Below are positions 51,660-60,028 of a DNA stretch of 64,000 nt, piece after piece. Position numbers and translations under genes: made by a program. Source of the DNA: Aggregatilineales bacterium (GTDB lineage Bacteria; Chloroflexota; Anaerolineae; Aggregatilineales; Phototrophicaceae); contig JAUQWZ010000021.1 in the NCBI GenBank assembly GCA_030834905.1, positions 372,001 through 436,000 on the forward strand. The letters are read 5' to 3'. Positions within the stretch are counted from its first letter, which is position 1. Every line of letters starts with the position of its first letter. The notes beneath the pieces were generated by a model, which did not search any database, was not told the origin of the DNA, and worked only from the letters and a program-made list of their open reading frames with translations.

Positions 51660-52866
51660 ATGCCGGTTGGACACTGAGATCATGGGTGCGATGCATCATC
51701 ATCACCGCAGGCACAGCCGTGAACAGCAGCACGATACCGCCAACCGCAAAGGGCAGCGTTGGCGAGGTGGAAAACAGCATCCCGCTGATGGATGTGCCGA
51801 TGATAATCCCCAGACTGGCGCTTGACTGATAGATTCCCAGAACGGCTCCACTCAATTTCTCCGACACTGTCGTGGTGGTCAGGGCTTGCAGCGCGGGCAT
51901 CATAATGCCCGAAGCGACTGCGACCAGCACCAGCGATACCGATCCGACCAGCCAGGGAGACACAAATACCGTCAGCGACAGCATCCCGATTCCGCGCAGA
52001 ATCGCCCCGCCGACCACCAGACGCCGTTCGCCAAACTGCTCGACCAGTGGGCGCACCAGCACAAGCTGGGTGAGGAACTGCCCGACGCCCGTCCCCGTCA
52101 TCAGCAGTCCAACGCCGAGGGTGGTATCGCGGGCGGTGTAGCCATGAAAGACAACCGCTTCGCCAAACAGCGTGATGGTCGAATTCATCACCGCGATGCT
52201 GAACTGAGCGCAGAAGGCGATCAGCAGAATCAGCATCAGTGGATGATTGCTGATCACGGCGTGGGCATCGACCCGCACCTGTTTTTGCTGGGCGCGCGCC
52301 AGCCGTTCTTCCGCTGGCAGCGATTCGTCCAGCGCGAACCATGTCAGCAGGACGGTGACCATCGAAATGGCAGCCGCTACGTAAAACGGCGCATGTTCAT
52401 TGAGCAGCGCGCCGATGAAGCCGCCAATGCCCGGACCGACCATATACCCCAGCCCGAACCCGGCGAAGATGATTCCCAGTCCCTGGGCGCGCTTTTCGCG
52501 TGGAGTGACATCGGTGATGTACGCCTGCGCGACGATGATGTTGCCGCCGGTGATGCCGTCAAGGATGCGCCCGGCGAACAGAATCGGCAGCGCCTGGGCG
52601 GTGCCGAGGATGATGAAACTCACCACAGTGCCGATCTGGCTGATGATCAGCACCGGCAGCCGACCGTATTTATCAGACAACCGTCCCAGCACCGGCGCTG
52701 CCAGAAACTGGGCGATGAAGTAGGACGCCAGCAGGAAGGAAATGGTTTCCGGGGAAGCGCCGAAGCTGCGTTGTGCGTAGAGTGGAAGGGTTGGCAGAAC
52801 CATGGTTCCGCCGAGAAAATTCACGAAGACGATCAGGAACAGGGTGATGGTATGACGACGGGACAC
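51658..52866 (-). CDS. MFS transporter, DHA1/TetA-like exporter
   Basis: A 402-residue protein with twelve predicted membrane helices. GRLSDKYGRLPVLIIS is MFS motif A in loop 2-3. ITGGNIIVAQAYITDVTPRE resembles the motif D2/C region of 12-helix drug exporters, and GLGYMVGPGIGGFIG contains the antiporter motif C (GxxxGPxxGG). It probably expels a drug or metabolite using protons. It is convergent with the TIR gene and divergent from the DPM1-like gene. Substrate unknown. Confidence 0.88.
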   Translation of the reverse strand: MSRRHTITLFLIVFVNFLGGTMVLPTLPLYAQRSFGASPETISFLLASYFIAQFLAAPVLGRLSDKYGRLPVLIISQIGTVVSFIILGTAQALPILFAGRILDGITGGNIIVAQAYITDVTPREKRAQGLGIIFAGFGLGYMVGPGIGGFIGALLNEHAPFYVAAAISMVTVLLTWFALDESLPAEERLARAQQKQVRVDAHAVISNHPLMLILLIAFCAQFSIAVMNSTITLFGEAVVFHGYTARDTTLGVGLLMTGTGVGQFLTQLVLVRPLVEQFGERRLVVGGAILRGIGMLSLTVFVSPWLVGSVSLVLVAVASGIMMPALQALTTTTVSEKLSGAVLGIYQSSASLGIIIGTSISGMLFSTSPTLPFAVGGIVLLFTAVPAVMMMHRTHDLSVQPA

Positions 52867-53063
52867 ACAAAACCTTTACCGGCAGTTACGATACTAAAAC
52901 CACCCTTCTGATTCTAATCCCGAACCAGGAACCAACTAATGCCAATTTCGGGCTTGGCTGCCAGTTCCTATTTGCACTTGCAAGGTAAATTCCCATACCT
53001 TAGACTCAGCAGGTGAACATTGTCGAAACGTGTAGTGCCCGCGCCGGCACATTGAGAGACGAT

Positions 53064-53825
53064 ATGGCGAGCATTATGGTGGTCTTGCCGACCTACAACG
53101 AACGCGAAAACCTACCGCTGATCGTCGAAGCGCTCCAAAACCTGGGCGTGAACGATTTGCGCATTCTGATCGTGGACGACTCGTCGCCGGACGGCACCGG
53201 CGATCTGGCAGATGAACTGTCCGCCCAACATCCGGGGCAAATCTTCGTGCTGCATCGCACCGAGAAAGCCGGGCTTGGTCCTGCCTACATCGCCGGATTC
53301 AAACAGGCGCTCAGCCTCGGCGCGGAGTACATCATTCAGATGGACGCCGATTTTTCGCACCAGCCGAAATATATCCACGACCTGATCGCCAAGCTGGAAC
53401 AGGGCTATGACCTGGTGATCGCCTCGCGCTTCATGCGCGGCGGCGGCGTCGATGAAAACTGGAGCATCTATCGCAAGCTGTTGAGCTGGTTTGCTAACCG
53501 CGTCTACGTGCGGCTGGTACTCGGCATTCCAACTGCCGATTCGACGGCAGGCTATCGTATCTGGCGGCGGCAGACGCTGCTCGGGCTTGATCTGGATCGC
53601 GTTCGTTCGAACGGCTACGTGTTTCAGGTCGAGATGACCTACGTCGCCTCTCGTCTGGGCTATCGCGTGGTGGAAATCCCGATATACTTCCCCGACCGCA
53701 AGCGTGGGCAGTCAAAAATGGATCTGCGGATTCAACTGGAGGCGGCGCTGCGTGTGTGGCAGGTGCTTTACCGTCACCACACGCTGAAACCCACCATGCG
53801 CCGCACCGAAGCATACACAGCGTAG
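53064..53825 (+). CDS. Polyprenol-phosphate mannosyltransferase (DPM1-like GT2)
   Basis: A 253-residue GT2 enzyme. VVLPTYNERENLPLIVEAL, VDDSSPDGTGDLADEL and IQMDADFSHQPKYI (DAD metal site, SHQP) are the signature of dolichol/polyprenol-phosphate mannose synthases. VIASRFMRGGGVDENW and GYRIWRRQTL follow; the C-terminus is VEIPIYFPDRKRGQSKM. There is no C-terminal membrane domain, so it is the minimal soluble type. It makes the lipid-linked sugar donor used by GT-C enzymes such as the one at 39620-41170. ATG 53064 has GAGAG upstream. Confidence 0.92.
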   Translation: MASIMVVLPTYNERENLPLIVEALQNLGVNDLRILIVDDSSPDGTGDLADELSAQHPGQIFVLHRTEKAGLGPAYIAGFKQALSLGAEYIIQMDADFSHQPKYIHDLIAKLEQGYDLVIASRFMRGGGVDENWSIYRKLLSWFANRVYVRLVLGIPTADSTAGYRIWRRQTLLGLDLDRVRSNGYVFQVEMTYVASRLGYRVVEIPIYFPDRKRGQSKMDLRIQLEAALRVWQVLYRHHTLKPTMRRTEAYTA

Positions 53826-53832
53826 AGGATCT

Positions 53833-54489
53833 ATGCAGAGTCAGACGCGATTCGAGCAGGTGCGCATCAGCCAGCTCCTGAGCCTTTATTCACCCCAGGA
53901 ACCACCGCGCCTGTCGCTCGACTTTGGCGACTATCTTTCGATGCTTTGGCGAATTGACCAGACGGCTTCGCAGCCGAACAAGGCGCGCTATTACCGGCGC
54001 TGCGCGGCGTCGCTGGCGGAAGCGCTGTCATTCAAAAATCACCCGCTGCACCGGCTGGTGGAAATGTCGCCGCCGGGCAACATCTATCTCCAGCTTCCCA
54101 ACCTGCCTTACCGTATTGGCGCGCATCTGGTGGATGCCAAGGATCGCAAAGCGGCAATCGCGCAGTTGATTGGGATGCGCGATCACATCCTCTATCTGGG
54201 AACCTATCAGGAAAAGTGGGGCGTGAGCTGGCCCGGCAGCGGCATTCTGGATACCGAAGTGCGCGAGCGCGTGTTCGCCGTGTTGTTCACCGCGCTGCAA
54301 GGACAGTACGCCAACTTCGCCCGCCTGCTGCTGGTGATCGATATCGTGCTGGCGGATCTGCTGCTGGGGGCATCCAACAACGACGAAGTGACCCTGCCTG
54401 AACTGGTCGGTCAGTTCGGCTATCCAAACCCGGCAAGCAGCGCCGTTCAGAAGGATTTTCTGGTCGAGGATGAGCGCGGGCGCGCCTAG
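53833..54489 (+). CDS. Hypothetical protein, 218 aa
   Basis: I do not recognise this family. It opens MQSQTRFEQVRISQLLSLYS, with AGAGGAT before the ATG, only 7 bases after the DPM1-like gene, so they share a transcript. It is mostly helical with mixed polarity (YYRRCAASLAEALSFKNHPL; YANFARLLLVIDIVLADLLL). The second hydrophobic run is short for a membrane helix. No motif suggests catalysis. The operon position hints at a link with lipid-linked sugar synthesis. Confidence 0.62.
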   Translation: MQSQTRFEQVRISQLLSLYSPQEPPRLSLDFGDYLSMLWRIDQTASQPNKARYYRRCAASLAEALSFKNHPLHRLVEMSPPGNIYLQLPNLPYRIGAHLVDAKDRKAAIAQLIGMRDHILYLGTYQEKWGVSWPGSGILDTEVRERVFAVLFTALQGQYANFARLLLVIDIVLADLLLGASNNDEVTLPELVGQFGYPNPASSAVQKDFLVEDERGRA

Positions 54490-54540
54490 TATCCTTTTTG
54501 CCTGACCTGAAGACGATCCCAATGTGATTTCCTGCCTGCA

Positions 54541-54567
54541 GGGGCGCAAGCATCATGCTGCGCCCCT
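54541..54567. repeat. GGGGCGCA-family palindrome with one-base bulge
   Basis: GGGGCGCAAGCAT pairs with ATGCTGCGCCCC with one extra A in the left arm. It lies in the 110-base convergent gap between the hypothetical gene and an MFS gene, and may block read-through. Confidence 0.75.
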
Positions 54568-54599
54568 ACAAAAGCATGGTTGGTAATGCCCGCGCTGGC

Positions 54600-55853
54600 T
54601 TAATCGCCCACGACGGCAAGCGGAATTTCTGCCCGGCGCACCACCGAAACGCGCGTGCCCACCGCCGTGAACAGGATGCCCAGCGCGGCGATCACGAGCG
54701 TGAGGCGCGCGTCGGTATAGCCCGCCAGCGCCCCGGCAGCCAGCGCGCCCACTGGCGCAATCCCCTGTGTCACAAAGCCGATGCTGGCATTGGCGCGTCC
54801 CAGAAGCTGCTTTGGCACCAACATCTGCCGCAGGCTGATTTCGTTGACTTCGTAGACCGTCATTGCCGCGTCGCCGATAATCTGCCCCAGCATCAGCAGA
54901 CCTGCTGCCAACCAGGGCGTGCCGCCCGCGGCTGGAACGAGCAGGTTGACCAGACCGCTGACCAGCAGCGTGCCGGTGAGAGTTGCCCCTAAGCCAAATT
55001 TGCGCGTTACCCTTGCCGACAGCAGCGCCCCCGCCAGCGCGCCGATGCCCCCGGCGGCGATCAGGAAGCCAAGCGTGGCGGGCGATAATCCGACTTCCCG
55101 AATCACATAGAGTCCATAGAGCGTGCCGAAGAAGCTGCCGAAGAAAGCACGCAGCGCCGCGCCCAGCGCCAGCACCCGCAGCAGCGGTTGTGAGGCGATC
55201 ACGCGGAAGCCGTCGAGAATCTCGCGCCAGATCGAACCTGATTCGCCGTCTGCCTGCGGCGGTGGCTCAGGCGTGCGAATCAGCCCGACGCTGACCGCCG
55301 AGAAGATGAACGAGATCGCGTCTACGAGGATCGCCAGCGGAGCGCTGATAAGCTGAATGAGCAGCCCCGCCACCGCCGAGCCGCCGATCTCCGCCAGCGA
55401 CGAGGTGGCGGCGAGCTTGCTGTTACCTTCCAGCAGGTGTTCGCGCGCCACCAGCGACGGCAGCAGCGAGCGATAGGCGATCTCGTACACCAGACTCAAC
55501 AGGCTGACCGCCGCCGCGACAGCCACCAGAATTTCGATGGTGAGCGCGCCCGCTATGGCGAGGATCGGCACGCCGACCAGCAGCAGCATTCGCAGCACAT
55601 CGACGGTGATCATGATCGGGCGGCGGCGGTGGCGGTCAATCCACGCGCCAGCGAACAAGCCAAACAGCAGGACGGGCAGCGAGCTAATCGCCATCAGCAG
55701 CCCCATCTGTTCGGGTGTGGCAGCCAGCAGTATGACCGCCACAAGGGGCAGCCCGTCGCGCGTAATAATCGAACCGAACTCGGAGATCGTCTGTCCAGTC
55801 CAGAGTTTTATGAAATCGGGATATTGCAGTACCCCGGATCGGGGATATTTCAT
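54600..55853 (-). CDS. MFS transporter (MFS_3/EntS-like)
   Basis: A 417-residue protein with about twelve membrane helices. It begins LQYPDFIKLWTGQTISEFGS, the typical N-terminus of MFS_3/enterobactin-exporter-like and macrolide-efflux-like proteins (FRxLWxGQxxSxxGS). GLFAGAWIDRHRRRPIMITV is the loop 2-3 motif. EIAYRSLLPSLVAREHLLEG and VGLIRTPEPPP are also characteristic. It likely exports a siderophore or drug-like molecule. Confidence 0.87.
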   Translation of the reverse strand: MKYPRSGVLQYPDFIKLWTGQTISEFGSIITRDGLPLVAVILLAATPEQMGLLMAISSLPVLLFGLFAGAWIDRHRRRPIMITVDVLRMLLLVGVPILAIAGALTIEILVAVAAAVSLLSLVYEIAYRSLLPSLVAREHLLEGNSKLAATSSLAEIGGSAVAGLLIQLISAPLAILVDAISFIFSAVSVGLIRTPEPPPQADGESGSIWREILDGFRVIASQPLLRVLALGAALRAFFGSFFGTLYGLYVIREVGLSPATLGFLIAAGGIGALAGALLSARVTRKFGLGATLTGTLLVSGLVNLLVPAAGGTPWLAAGLLMLGQIIGDAAMTVYEVNEISLRQMLVPKQLLGRANASIGFVTQGIAPVGALAAGALAGYTDARLTLVIAALGILFTAVGTRVSVVRRAEIPLAVVGD

Positions 55854-56059
55854 TGGAGAAAACTCCTCATGATCAGTGTCGGTAGAAAACGCAGCAATCA
55901 GGAACGCAAAAATAGCGTTCGAGCCGAAAGGGGCTGAACGCGGTGATGTGCTGATGCGTTTTCTAACCGAGCATACTGCTCATGAGGCGCTCGTTTCTCA
56001 AGCAGAAGCGACTGCTTACTACGAACGTCGGGCGATATGATGGCAGTGTAGCATGAAGT

Positions 56060-56205
56060 GCAAAAAAGTGGAAAGATGAAAGTAAAAAGTTGAAAGTGGA
56101 AAGTAGGGTGCAAGCACACTGCCCCTGCTCCCCTCTCTTGGTGTCCTTTGTGTCCTGGTGGTTCAATCTTCTTTTTACTTTCAACTTTCGACTCAGCACT
56201 TTGAA
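56060..56205. repeat. Nested purine-rich fold-back and GAACCAC repeats
   Basis: The 353-base gap 55854-56206 has no convincing gene. Its second half has AAAGTAAAAAGTTGAAAGTG on the left and CTTTTTACTTTCAACTTTCG on the right, forming a long imperfect stem. Between them sits a GGTGTCCTTTGTGTCCTGGT repeat ending GGTTCAA, the same type as the ends of the composite elements near 2.6 and 6.1 kb. A 30-codon open stretch near 55949-56040 is too short to call. Confidence 0.6.
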
Positions 56206-56206
56206 T

Positions 56207-56953
56207 CTACACTGCTGTGACCAGGATGGGCGCGTCTTCGGTGACGACGATGGTGTGCTCGTACTGGCAGCCCAGCTTGCGATCCTGCGTCTTCAGCGTC
56301 CAGCCGTCTTTGTCAGTGTAGATGCGTCCGCTGCCCAGCGTCAGGAACGGCTCCAGGGTGAAGACCATGCCGTTCACCAGCCGGTCTTTGGCGCGGTGGG
56401 TGTAGTAGTTGAAGACGTTGCGCGGCTCTTCATGCAGCTTGCGCCCAACGCCGTGTCCGTTCAGTTCGCGGATAACGTTGACGCCGCGCTGCTTCGCCAC
56501 GCGCTCGACCGCCGCGCCGATAGCGTTCATGCGCGCGCCCGCGCGGGCGGCGTCGATGGCGGCTTGCAGGGCTTCCTGGGTGCAGTCGCACAGCATCTGC
56601 ACTTCCGGCGCGATGGGCGGCAGCGGCAGCGACGCGCCAGTATCGGCAAAGTAGCCGTCCAGTTCCGCCGATACGTCCACATTGACGAGATCGCCTTCCT
56701 GAATGACGCGGCTGCCGGGGATGCCGTGAGCGACTTCATCGTTGATGCTGATGCACGTCCAGCCGGGATAATTATAGGTGATGATGGGCGCTGAGCGCGC
56801 GCCGTGTCCGCTGAGAAACTGCTCGCCAATCGCGTCCAGCTCGGCGGTGGTGGTGCCGGGCTTGACCGCCTGAAGCATCTCCTGCAGGCACAACCCAACG
56901 ATACGCCCGATTCGCATCAAGCCGAGCAGGTCTTTTTCTGATTCAATCGACAT
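56207..56953 (-). CDS. map: Methionine aminopeptidase, type I
   Basis: A 248-residue MetAP. The metal ligands are all visible: VNVDVSAELDGYFADTG (two Asp), ELNGHGVGRKLHEEP (His), FTLEPFL (Glu) and QYEHTIVV (Glu). NYPGWTCISINDEVAHGIPG is the substrate-binding loop with the conserved His. It removes the initiator Met from nascent proteins and needs a divalent metal. It lies 27 bases downstream of degV; AAAGGA precedes the start. Confidence 0.95.
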   Translation of the reverse strand: MSIESEKDLLGLMRIGRIVGLCLQEMLQAVKPGTTTAELDAIGEQFLSGHGARSAPIITYNYPGWTCISINDEVAHGIPGSRVIQEGDLVNVDVSAELDGYFADTGASLPLPPIAPEVQMLCDCTQEALQAAIDAARAGARMNAIGAAVERVAKQRGVNVIRELNGHGVGRKLHEEPRNVFNYYTHRAKDRLVNGMVFTLEPFLTLGSGRIYTDKDGWTLKTQDRKLGCQYEHTIVVTEDAPILVTAV

Positions 56954-56980
56954 CGATCATTCCTTTGTTTGCCGCAGCGG

Positions 56981-57856
56981 TCAGTCAGCCTCTTTGAACA
57001 GTTCTTCAAAGATGGACTGGGGCGCATAGACAACGCCGACCAAGCCGGGTCCGGTATGCGCGCCAAGTACCGGCGCAATCGGACCGGTTGGCAGCCAGTG
57101 ACATTCGAACATGTCGTCGAGCTTGTCGTGCAGGACTGCCGCGCCTTCGGGATAGTTGGCGTGCAGTACCTGCACTCGCAGCGCTGATCCGGGCGCGTGC
57201 TGTCTGGCGACCAGATCCGCCAGCATGGGGACGGATTTGCTGAGCGTGCGCCCTTTGGCGCGCTCGACATACTTGCCCTCGATTTTGTCCACGCCAATGA
57301 TCGGCTTAATGTCGAGGATTGTGCCCAGCAGCCCGCGCAAGTGGCTGATACGCCCGCCGTGAATCAGGTACTTGAGCGTCGCCAGCGTGAAAATTGTCTC
57401 GGTCGAATCGGTGATGATGCTCAGCAGGTTGAGAATCCGGTCAAGCTGCCAACCGGCTTTGATGGCGCGCAGCGCGGCTTCCACGTGCCAGCCCTCAGCG
57501 CCGGAAAGGGTCTTGGTATCGTAGAAGGTGACGTTGGCTTCGGGCACCATCTGCGCGCCGAGTCTGGCGGCATTAATCGTGCCGCTTAAGCCCGACGAGA
57601 TGTGGATCGAGAGAATATCAGGATCGTCTGCCGCAACCTGACGGTAGAGTTCGGCGAAATCGCCGGGCGCGGGCTGCGAGGTGGTGGGAAAGCTGCTGGT
57701 GCTTTCGAGAAGCTGGTAAAACTCATCCGGCTGAATGTCTATACCGCTGCGATAACTCTTGCCATCGAGGGTGAATACCAACGGCACCGCATGGATGGTC
57801 AAGCCCTGGCGTTGTTCGGGGGAAAGATCAGCGCCGCTGTCAGTTACAACTTGCAT
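56981..57856 (-). CDS. DegV-family fatty-acid-binding protein
   Basis: A 291-residue protein. VVTDSGADLSPEQRQGLTIH, then VPLVFTLDGKSYRSGIDIQP and FPTTSQPAPGDFAELYRQV match DegV domain 1. IHISSGLSGTINAARLGAQM is the lipid-binding motif, followed by ATLKYLIHGGRISHLRGLLG. The second domain ends GAHTGPGLVGVVY. DegV/FakB proteins hold a fatty acid for phosphorylation by FakA; no fakA is visible here. GAGGAAA precedes ATG 57856. Confidence 0.93.
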   Translation of the reverse strand: MQVVTDSGADLSPEQRQGLTIHAVPLVFTLDGKSYRSGIDIQPDEFYQLLESTSSFPTTSQPAPGDFAELYRQVAADDPDILSIHISSGLSGTINAARLGAQMVPEANVTFYDTKTLSGAEGWHVEAALRAIKAGWQLDRILNLLSIITDSTETIFTLATLKYLIHGGRISHLRGLLGTILDIKPIIGVDKIEGKYVERAKGRTLSKSVPMLADLVARQHAPGSALRVQVLHANYPEGAAVLHDKLDDMFECHWLPTGPIAPVLGAHTGPGLVGVVYAPQSIFEELFKEAD

Positions 57857-57985
57857 CAGTCTTATTTCCTCTATTAAATGGGCGAATTATCGTAGATTAC
57901 GGCGCGGAATGCCAGCATCGAATCGGGCCGCCGCCGGAACTCATGCTATACTTTGCGCTGTTATCCAGCGACGTGTGAGACTACG

Positions 57986-59461
57986 ATGACCGAACTGACC
58001 GACCTTACGCTGACACAGGCAGCGGACAAGCTGCGTTCCCGCGAGATTTCCTCGGTTGAGCTGACGCGCGCGGCGCTTGACCGGATTGAGAGACTCGATC
58101 CGTCGCTGGGCGCGTTCCTGACCGTCACCCGCGACCGCGCCCTGACCGACGCGCAGGCAGCCGACACCCTGCTGGGACAGGGCAGCGCGGCAGATAAGCC
58201 GCTGCTGGGCGTGCCGATGGCGATTAAGGATGTACTTTCAACCGCCGGAATCGAGACGACCTGCGGCTCGAAGATACTGGACGGCTACGTGCCGGTGTTC
58301 ACGGCGACCAGCGTGCAGCGGCTGGAAGACGCCGGCATGGTGATGCTGGGCAAGCTCAATATGGACGAGTTCGCGATGGGATCATCCACCGAGAACTCGG
58401 CATACCAACTGACGCGCAATCCCTGGGACGCCGAGCGCGTGCCCGGCGGCAGCAGCGGCGGCAGCGCGGCGGCAGTGGCGGCGCGGATGGCGTTCGGGGC
58501 GCTGGGTACGGACACCGGTGGCAGCATTCGCCAGCCAGCGGCGTTCTGCGGCGTGGTGGGGCTGAAGCCCAGCTATGGGCGCGTCTCGCGCTATGGCTTG
58601 GTGGCGTTTGGCTCGTCGCTGGACTCGGCGGGACCGCTGGCGCGGACGGTGGAAGACGCCGCCAGCATTTTGCAGGTGATCGCCGGGCATGACGGGCGCG
58701 ATTCGACCAGCATGAATGCCAGCGTGCCCGATTACCGGAGTCACCTGACGGGCGACACGCGCGGGCTGCGGATCGGCGTGCCGAAGGAGTACTTCATCGA
58801 CGGCATGGAGCAGGAAGTCGCCGACGCGGTTCACGCGGCGATTCGCCATCTGGCGGGCTTGGGCGCGGAGATCGTCGAAGTGAGCCTGCCGCACACCGAA
58901 TACGCGCTGCCGGTCTACTACATCATCGCCCCGGCGGAAGCCAGCGCCAACCTTGCCCGCTATGACGGCGTGCGCTTTGGTCCGCGCGTTGAGAAGGGCG
59001 AACTGTGGCAGACCTACAAAGCCACGCGCGGGCTGTTCGGGGCTGAAGTCAAGCGGCGGGTGATGCTGGGCACGTATGCGCTGTCGGCGGGCTACTACGA
59101 CGCCTACTACGCCAAAGCGCAGCAGGTGCGGACGCTGATCAAGCGCGATTTTGACGCGGCGTTTGAGCAGGTGGACGTGATCGCCGCGCCGACGACGCCC
59201 AAGACGGCGTTCAAATTCGGTCAGAACACCAACGATCCGCTGGCGATGTATCTGGAAGACGTGTTCACGCTGCCGGGCAGCCTGGCAGGCGTGCCGGGGT
59301 TGAGCCTGCCGTGTGGCTTCGACAGCCTGAATCTGCCGATTGGTCTGCAACTGATCGGTCCCGCCTTCCGCGAGGAAGTGGTGCTGCGGGTGGGTCACGC
59401 CTACGAGCAGACGACGGAATGGCACCGGCGAAAGCCAGAAATAGTGCTGAGGACTGAGTAA
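57986..59461 (+). CDS. gatA: Aspartyl/glutamyl-tRNA amidotransferase subunit A
   Basis: A 491-residue amidase-signature protein. The Lys-Ser-Ser triad is present: [10 protein letters not shown] (Lys), [15 protein letters not shown] (nucleophile Ser region) and [17 protein letters not shown] (bridging Ser). [20 protein letters not shown] distinguishes GatA from other amidases. With GatB and GatC, which are not in this window, it amidates Glu-tRNA(Gln) and/or Asp-tRNA(Asn). ATG 57986 was chosen. The stop is followed by purine-rich repeats and a palindrome array. Confidence 0.95.
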   Translation: MTELTDLTLTQAADKLRSREISSVELTRAALDRIERLDPSLGAFLTVTRDRALTDAQAADTLLGQGSAADKPLLGVPMAIKDVLSTAGIETTCGSKILDGYVPVFTATSVQRLEDAGMVMLGKLNMDEFAMGSSTENSAYQLTRNPWDAERVPGGSSGGSAAAVAARMAFGALGTDTGGSIRQPAAFCGVVGLKPSYGRVSRYGLVAFGSSLDSAGPLARTVEDAASILQVIAGHDGRDSTSMNASVPDYRSHLTGDTRGLRIGVPKEYFIDGMEQEVADAVHAAIRHLAGLGAEIVEVSLPHTEYALPVYYIIAPAEASANLARYDGVRFGPRVEKGELWQTYKATRGLFGAEVKRRVMLGTYALSAGYYDAYYAKAQQVRTLIKRDFDAAFEQVDVIAAPTTPKTAFKFGQNTNDPLAMYLEDVFTLPGSLAGVPGLSLPCGFDSLNLPIGLQLIGPAFREEVVLRVGHAYEQTTEWHRRKPEIVLRTE

Positions 59462-59527
59462 AGACGGTAAAAGAAGTAGAGCAAGTAAGGAAAGTAAAAA
59501 AGGTGTAAGGGGTACGATTGATGTAAT
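59462..59527. repeat. Purine-rich repeat after gatA
   Basis: AAAGACGGTAAAAGAAGTAG and AGCAAGTAAGGAAAGTAAAA, the same type as at 17.46 and 43.67 kb. It begins the 567-base gene-free gap 59462-60028. Confidence 0.55.
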
Positions 59528-59572
59528 CGCGCCGGAGCCAAATGCAATTCCACAAAATAACACAGATTTTCC
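59528..59572. repeat. Extra partial copy of the direct-repeat core
   Basis: CGCGCCGGAGCCAAATGCAA followed by TTCCACAAAATAACACAGAT. The same ~45-base core recurs 97 bases later, inside the left direct repeat (59625-59669), and again at 61753-61797. The left side therefore carries one and a half repeat units. Confidence 0.8.
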
Positions 59573-59733
59573 GTAGGGACACGACAATGTCGTGTCCTTT
59601 TTGCGGGGGATAATGCGCCGAAACCGCGCCGGAGCCAAATGCAATTCCACAAAATAACACAGGTTTTCCGTAGGGATACGATACATCGTGTCCGTTTTTT
59701 GCGCGGGCAGACACGACGGTGTCGTGTCCCTAC
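59573..59733 (+). repeat. Left ~161-bp direct repeat flanking the methyltransferase gene
   Basis: Runs from GTAGGGACACGACAATGTCG to GGTGTCGTGTCCCTAC. It contains the core CGCGCCGGAGCCAAATGCAA, the GGATACGATACATCGTGTCC hairpin and the terminal hairpin. The right copy is at 61698-61859 in the same orientation and aligns over its full length with scattered changes. Confidence 0.85.
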
Positions 59734-59951
59734 GGGCGTATACGATGTCGCGCGACATTGTCGTGTCCGTTTTTGTGCGGGCGGACACGACGGTGTCGTG
59801 TCCCTACGGGCGCATATGATGTCGCGCGACATTGTCGTGTCCGTTTTTTGCGCGGGCGGACACGACAAAGCATACGCAGTATGCAGCATACGCAGTATGC
59901 ACGTGTCCCTACGGGCGCATACGATGTCGTGCGACATTGTCCTGTCCCTAC
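59734..59951. repeat. Tandem palindrome array upstream of the methyltransferase gene
   Basis: About 77-bp units of the form GCGGACACGACGGTGTCGTG, TCCCTACGGGCGCAT, GATGTCGCGCGACATTGTCG, TGTCCGTTTTTTGCGCGG. Two units are intact. In the third, the GACACGAC/GTCGTGTC palindrome is split by two 15-bp palindromes GCATACGCAGTATGC (59870-59884 and 59886-59900). The array ends about 75 bases before the methyltransferase ATG. It has no CRISPR-like spacers. Confidence 0.8.
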
Positions 59952-60028
59952 AATGTTCCGGCGGGCAATATACGTTAAACTTTACATAGATTCTTATGTA
60001 ACCGAACGCTGCCCGTTTGGAGTGAACC

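Noticed and set aside
55949..56040. Short open stretch with MLMRFLTEHTAHEAL
   Set aside because: About 30 codons, no ribosome-binding site and no recognised similarity; it could be a gene fragment but cannot be supported.
59528..59951. Possible CRISPR array
   Set aside because: The repeated units are palindromes joined by repeated, not unique, sequence, unit length varies, and no cas gene is nearby.
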